A DNA stretch of 64,000 nt from contig CM028922.1 of NCBI GenBank assembly GCA_016801845.1, positions 587,001 through 651,000 of the forward strand. Reading direction: 5' to 3'. Below are positions 48,330 to 64,000 of this stretch, piece by piece (the stretch's first letter is position 1; each line of letters begins with the position of its first letter). The notes under the pieces are model-generated. The model was not told where the DNA came from, made no database searches, and saw nothing but the letters and a program-made list of their open reading frames with translations. This DNA comes from Polydactylus sextarius (Eukaryota; Chordata; Actinopteri; Polynemidae). The translations under genes were made by a program, and so were the position numbers.

Positions 48330-49245
48330 ACTGACTTACTGTCAAATCTAGAATAGAATTAAAATCCTCCTGCTGGAATATAAAGACCTTAATGATCAGG
48401 CTCCATCATATCTTAAGGAGCTCATAGTTTCTTATTATCCTAATAGATCACTTGGATCACAAACTGCTGGTTTACTTGTGGTTCCTAGAGTCTCTAAGAC
48501 CAGAATGGGAGGTAGAGTCTTCAGTTATCAGGCTCCTCTCTGATGGAACCAGATCCAGTTTGGGTCCAGGAGGCAGACACCGTTTCTACATTTAAGGTTA
48601 GACTGAAAACTTTCCTTTATGATAAAGATGATAGTTGAGGATGGTCCAGGTGGGACATGGACCTGAACCATCCTTTAGTTAAGCTGCTATAGGATTAGAC
48701 TGCTGGGGGACTCTGACAATACACTGCTCCTCTTCTCTCTGTCCCTCACTCCTCACGTCTCTGTCTCTCCCTCACACTTCATGTCTTTATATCAATATAT
48801 TACATGTTATTAACATCATCTGTTCTCTCTCAGTTGTGTCTCCCCCCACCCCCTTTCTCTTTTTCAGGTAGTTCTGACCCCAGATTCTGTGCTATTATAC
48901 ATGATTTTTATTATTATTTTAATTGTAATGATAATGTTACTTTAACAACTACTTGTAAACATCTAGTCTCTACTGTCTCTTCCTGGTCTCCCTCTTGTCT
49001 TCCTCCCCCTCTCCCCCGTCCTCCTCCCTCTTTCCTCTGTCTCTTCTCTTTCTCTTTTCTCTGTCTTCATTTCTCTCCAGCCGGTCGAGGCAGATGACGT
49101 CCACTCTGAGTCTGGTTCTGATGGAGGTTTCTTCCTGTTAAAAGGGACTTTTTCCTCCATTGTCACCAAGAGCTGCTCATTGTGGAAATGTTGGTTTCTC
49201 TATGTAAAGAGACTTGAAATAAATGTTTTTATGATCTGGAGACTG
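48330..49245 (+). mobile_element. 5'-truncated, decayed LINE 3' end (Rex1/L2-like)
   Basis: On the plus strand a degenerate frame reads like the C-terminal tail common to fish Rex1/L2-type LINEs: KILLLEYKDLNDQAPSYLKE, NRSLGSQTAGLLVVPRVSK, then RMGGRVFSYQAPL. It is then broken by stops and frameshifts. This is followed by a CT-rich 3' UTR (about 48720-49080) and the characteristic tail with GGTTTCTTCCTGTTAAAAGG near 49125-49145 and a closing GTAAAGAGACTTGAAATAAA near 49204-49223. No reverse transcriptase core or endonuclease remains, so the copy is dead. The left boundary is approximate and the clade is by recollection of family sequence. Confidence 0.75.
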
Positions 49246-49249
49246 ATTG

Positions 49250-51638
49250 TGGAAAAGTAACCGAACACACACAAATTGAAAGTATTTATTGAACAAATGG
49301 ACACTGAACAATGAATAAAAGGGTAGACAGATAAAAGATGCACCAGCGATGGTCTTTTGTTCAGAGTTTGGTGACAAACTGTTTTTTGGTTGATTTTTCT
49401 AAACACATGTTGTTGTTGTTGTTTTAAAAGCAACAGAAAAATCTTTGTTCCAAGTGACGTGTAGAAATGTGAGGTATTCTTATCTCCTTTTTTTTATGTC
49501 TACAACAGATTTACAAAAAAAAAAAAAAAAAAAAAAAAAAAAGAAAAGGAAAAAAAAAAAATTTCACATATTTGCATAATTCCTTAAAAACACAAGTTAT
49601 AGTCCTGGTACAGTACATGGTTGATTATCATAGAAGGAAAAAAAAAACAAAAACAAAAAAAATAAAAAAATAAAAGATAATTAACATTGCAATAAATTTG
49701 TTCTCTGGAGCCCCAAATTTACACATAAAAAATCTATAAACTCCAAGACCAGTTGGGCAAACTGATATATAAAGATGTCAGAGAGAGTAGCACTGATTCA
49801 TCCAACAGAAATCTGCTCACTCGGCAACCACGTTAACAACATTAAATTACATTAAATTAGCAAGAGGGGATCCACTGTATACAGCAAGGTTTGCACAATT
49901 ATACACATTATTTGTGTCAAGCTATAACAAAGAAACTTTTATTTAATTAGAACTATCTCCACTAGTTGCATTTTTTTTTCTTCTAAGAAATATTACATAC
50001 AGCTGTGTGGGGCTTTGTACAGAGAAAAACAAAAAACTTCCTTAAAATATTTCAAACCCTGTGAAAAAACAAAACAAAAAAGAGAATCTGTTTTTAGTCT
50101 TTATAGTTATCTCTAAAATATTTTCCTTCAGAATAAGCGTTTCTGTAAATTGCAGCATTGAAAAAACAACAGTTTTGAATAAACATCAGGGAAACTATGA
50201 AGTTTTTACCATTATAGTGCATTATGGAAGCTACTGCAATATATTATATGGACTTTTATCTTTATTATTATTCATCTAAGCAAGCATGCACAAAAAAACA
50301 TCAGAATATTTTTAGCAAAGTGGTGTAATTACAGCACTATGGTTAGCACCTTAGATAATTTACTTAGCACCATGCATTAGAGAGAGGGTGGGTTGAAGAC
50401 GGGGATTTGATTTCATTTCCTGGACGTTTTCACCTCTCGACTGTGGCTCAGTTCTCCTCCAACGATCGCCTGCATCTGTCTGTCGTCTGCCTGCTGTGAA
50501 TCAGCTAAAGAAAGAAGAGACTCCTGGTCTCATGTGACGCTGAGTAAATAATAACATTTATCCTCCTATTTTATCTTCGAGTCATTTAAGGACGTCGTTT
50601 GCCTGATTTCACACTGCACAGCTGCAGAGAAATGAATAAAACGCTACTGAGAACTAGAGCTGGATTCTCTTAAACATCTAATCTCCTACAACCACATATA
50701 TTCTCTCTAATCATCAGTGGCATCCGGTTCAATAGTGTCTGAGTAATAATACGTATTTAATGCACCGACTCGCTCCTTGTGGCCGGTTTCAGATGTGAGT
50801 TGACTGGGCATCACTAGTTTACCCACGTTTGGGGACGAGAATGAAATCTCTAGTTTGAGGAACTAGTGAATACGAATGTGATTTCTGCTCGATTTTAAAA
50901 CCATCGAGCAACGCAGCTGGAAAAGTTCACAAAAAGTCACAAGATCACAAGGCGACGAGCACCAAAGGCAAATAAAAACTGGCACCCCTGAAAAATCCTT
51001 CCATATAAGTTTAAAATATCAAATTATCTTCTCATTTTCTATTGCACTTGAAGATTATTTCTTTACATAAGATATACATGTATAAAAGTTAATAATAAGC
51101 ATACTTATATATGTACATTTAACTGATCCCAATTACTTTAATTCTTCTCTTCTGACAGAATTGAAAAAAAATACACACAGTATACAGACTGTATAGAGTT
51201 ACAAAAATAAGTTAACGTCCACTGATTGACTTGGCCTTGGTCTCCCTTCACTCAGTAATGTTCCAGAGAGATTGTGTGGCATCGAGCCGCTTTATTCCTC
51301 CAAGCTGACGAACGTGTGGAGATCTTTCTTCAAAAGCTTGAAGAAGCTTTTTTTTCATGTTGAGAAGCCATTAGTGCAAGAACTCCCCTGCTCCTCCTCA
51401 GCTCTTCCTCGTCCCCCGCAGCTCCCGGTGCTTCCTCCCTCTGAGTCTACAGTCCACCGGGAGTCTGGCAGAGCGAAGCAGGATCTGTTTAAAGGGGGAC
51501 TGCGGGGTGGCGGGGGGCTCGTTCTCGCTTGGGCAGTGATTTGGTCGTGGATTTTTGGAGGAGACTGCTCCGCGATCTCCACGTCTGCATGAAGGTGTCA
51601 TCCAGGGGTGATGACCCATCCCTCCATGTTCAGAGGAC
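49250..51638 (-). other. probable col27a1 3' UTR
   Basis: About 2.4 kb downstream of the col27a1 stop with no coding potential consistent with neighbours. It is AT-rich, with long A-tracts (plus strand) at 49515-49561 and 49639-49673. Several minus-strand poly(A) signals (TTTATT in plus orientation) occur, near 49284, 49938 and 50260, so the real end is uncertain. The ORFs at 51272-51619 are low-complexity and are not called. Confidence 0.45.
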
Positions 51639-63532
<11,894 letters not shown>

Positions 63533-64000
63533 CTGACGGACAACAGAGAAAAGGTGGATGAAAAACGAGTGGAGATAAAAACAAAGGTTTACAGTGACAG
63601 AGCACAGAGCCCCCTGGTTGTTGACCCTGAGGGGTGGGGGTGGGGGGGCATCCTGACCTCCAGAACACACTATAGCGTTTGTTGTTAGATCTGTCACTCA
63701 CTGGTCTGGATCCCCGTCCCGCTGCACCTCAGAGCCTCATATTTATGTTTGTTTTAGTGGCTCAGTGGCCTCCACCTTTAACCGATGGCAAGGAAACAGC
63801 GAGGGGGAGACGAGGAGGTGAGGGGGTGGGGGGGCTGGCGTCTAATTGGTTGTAGGTGTTGGGTTTTTGATTGGCAGGAGGCTAACGCAGGTTCAGCAGG
63901 AGGCTGCCAGCTCTTATAACGCTCAGAGGAAACCTCACATTATTATCACATGTTCAAAGAGTCGAACCACCGAGACTCACAGAAAAGATGCTGATCACAG
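63533..64000 (-). other. col27a1 intron at the right edge
   Basis: This is sequence upstream of the first helix exon in the window. No further GXY exon with proper splice sites was found. It has G-rich runs near 63636-63650 and 63815-63835. Confidence 0.5.

Noticed and set aside
51272..51619. 106-aa and similar ORFs near 51.3-51.6 kb
   Set aside because: They lie in the col27a1 3' UTR, are present on both strands and are Ser/Arg/Gly/Pro-rich without any family motif.

Overview
The window reads as nuclear DNA of a teleost (ray-finned) fish. It has five multi-exon or vertebrate-specific genes with GT-AG introns and an AT-rich, microsatellite-rich background. There is also a decayed LINE tail of a kind common in fish. 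Introns are short, mostly 80-700 bp. No prokaryotic operons, CRISPR arrays, tRNA or rRNA genes were seen. The ORFs below were joined by eye at splice sites and checked for reading-frame closure and against remembered human proteins. No alignment or database search was run.

Layout, left to right. (1) phyhd1, plus strand, 240-3257: an 11-exon, 292-aa Fe(II)/2-oxoglutarate oxygenase. (2) dolk, minus strand, 6409-4838: an intronless 523-aa dolichol kinase coding region, tail-to-tail with phyhd1, with a non-coding first exon near 7032. (3) nup188, plus strand, 7584-18703: 41 coding exons, 1746 aa, the inner-ring nucleoporin, starting about 430 bp from the dolk leader and probably sharing a promoter region with it. 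Phyhd1, dolk and nup188 keep the order and orientation of human 9q34.11. (4) A cdk5rap2/myomegalin family gene, minus strand, 46227-19775: 51 coding exons, about 2952 aa, a centrosomin-type gamma-tubulin recruiter. It also carries an internal alternative first exon (38470-37442) with a C4 zinc finger, as in the short EB1-binding isoform of human PDE4DIP. (5) The 3' part of col27a1, minus strand, 63532-51639: 29 collagen-helix exons plus 5 C-terminal exons, with a long 3' UTR. Its 5' half lies beyond the right edge.

The genes do not form a pathway. They cover fatty-acyl or related oxidation (phyhd1), N-glycosylation (dolk), nuclear pores (nup188), centrosome and microtubule organisation (cdk5rap2) and cartilage matrix (col27a1). 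All five have human relatives on 9q32-9q34, so this is a rearranged piece of one ancestral linkage group.

The most interesting features are: the mosaic cdk5rap2/myomegalin gene with its embedded zinc-finger start and two EB1-type motifs; two consensus CTCF motifs in convergent orientation on either side of nup188, one spanning the cdk5rap2 stop codon; two strong intronic inverted repeats; a candidate 0.5-kb MITE in nup188; and a conserved Gly-X-Y interruption in col27a1.
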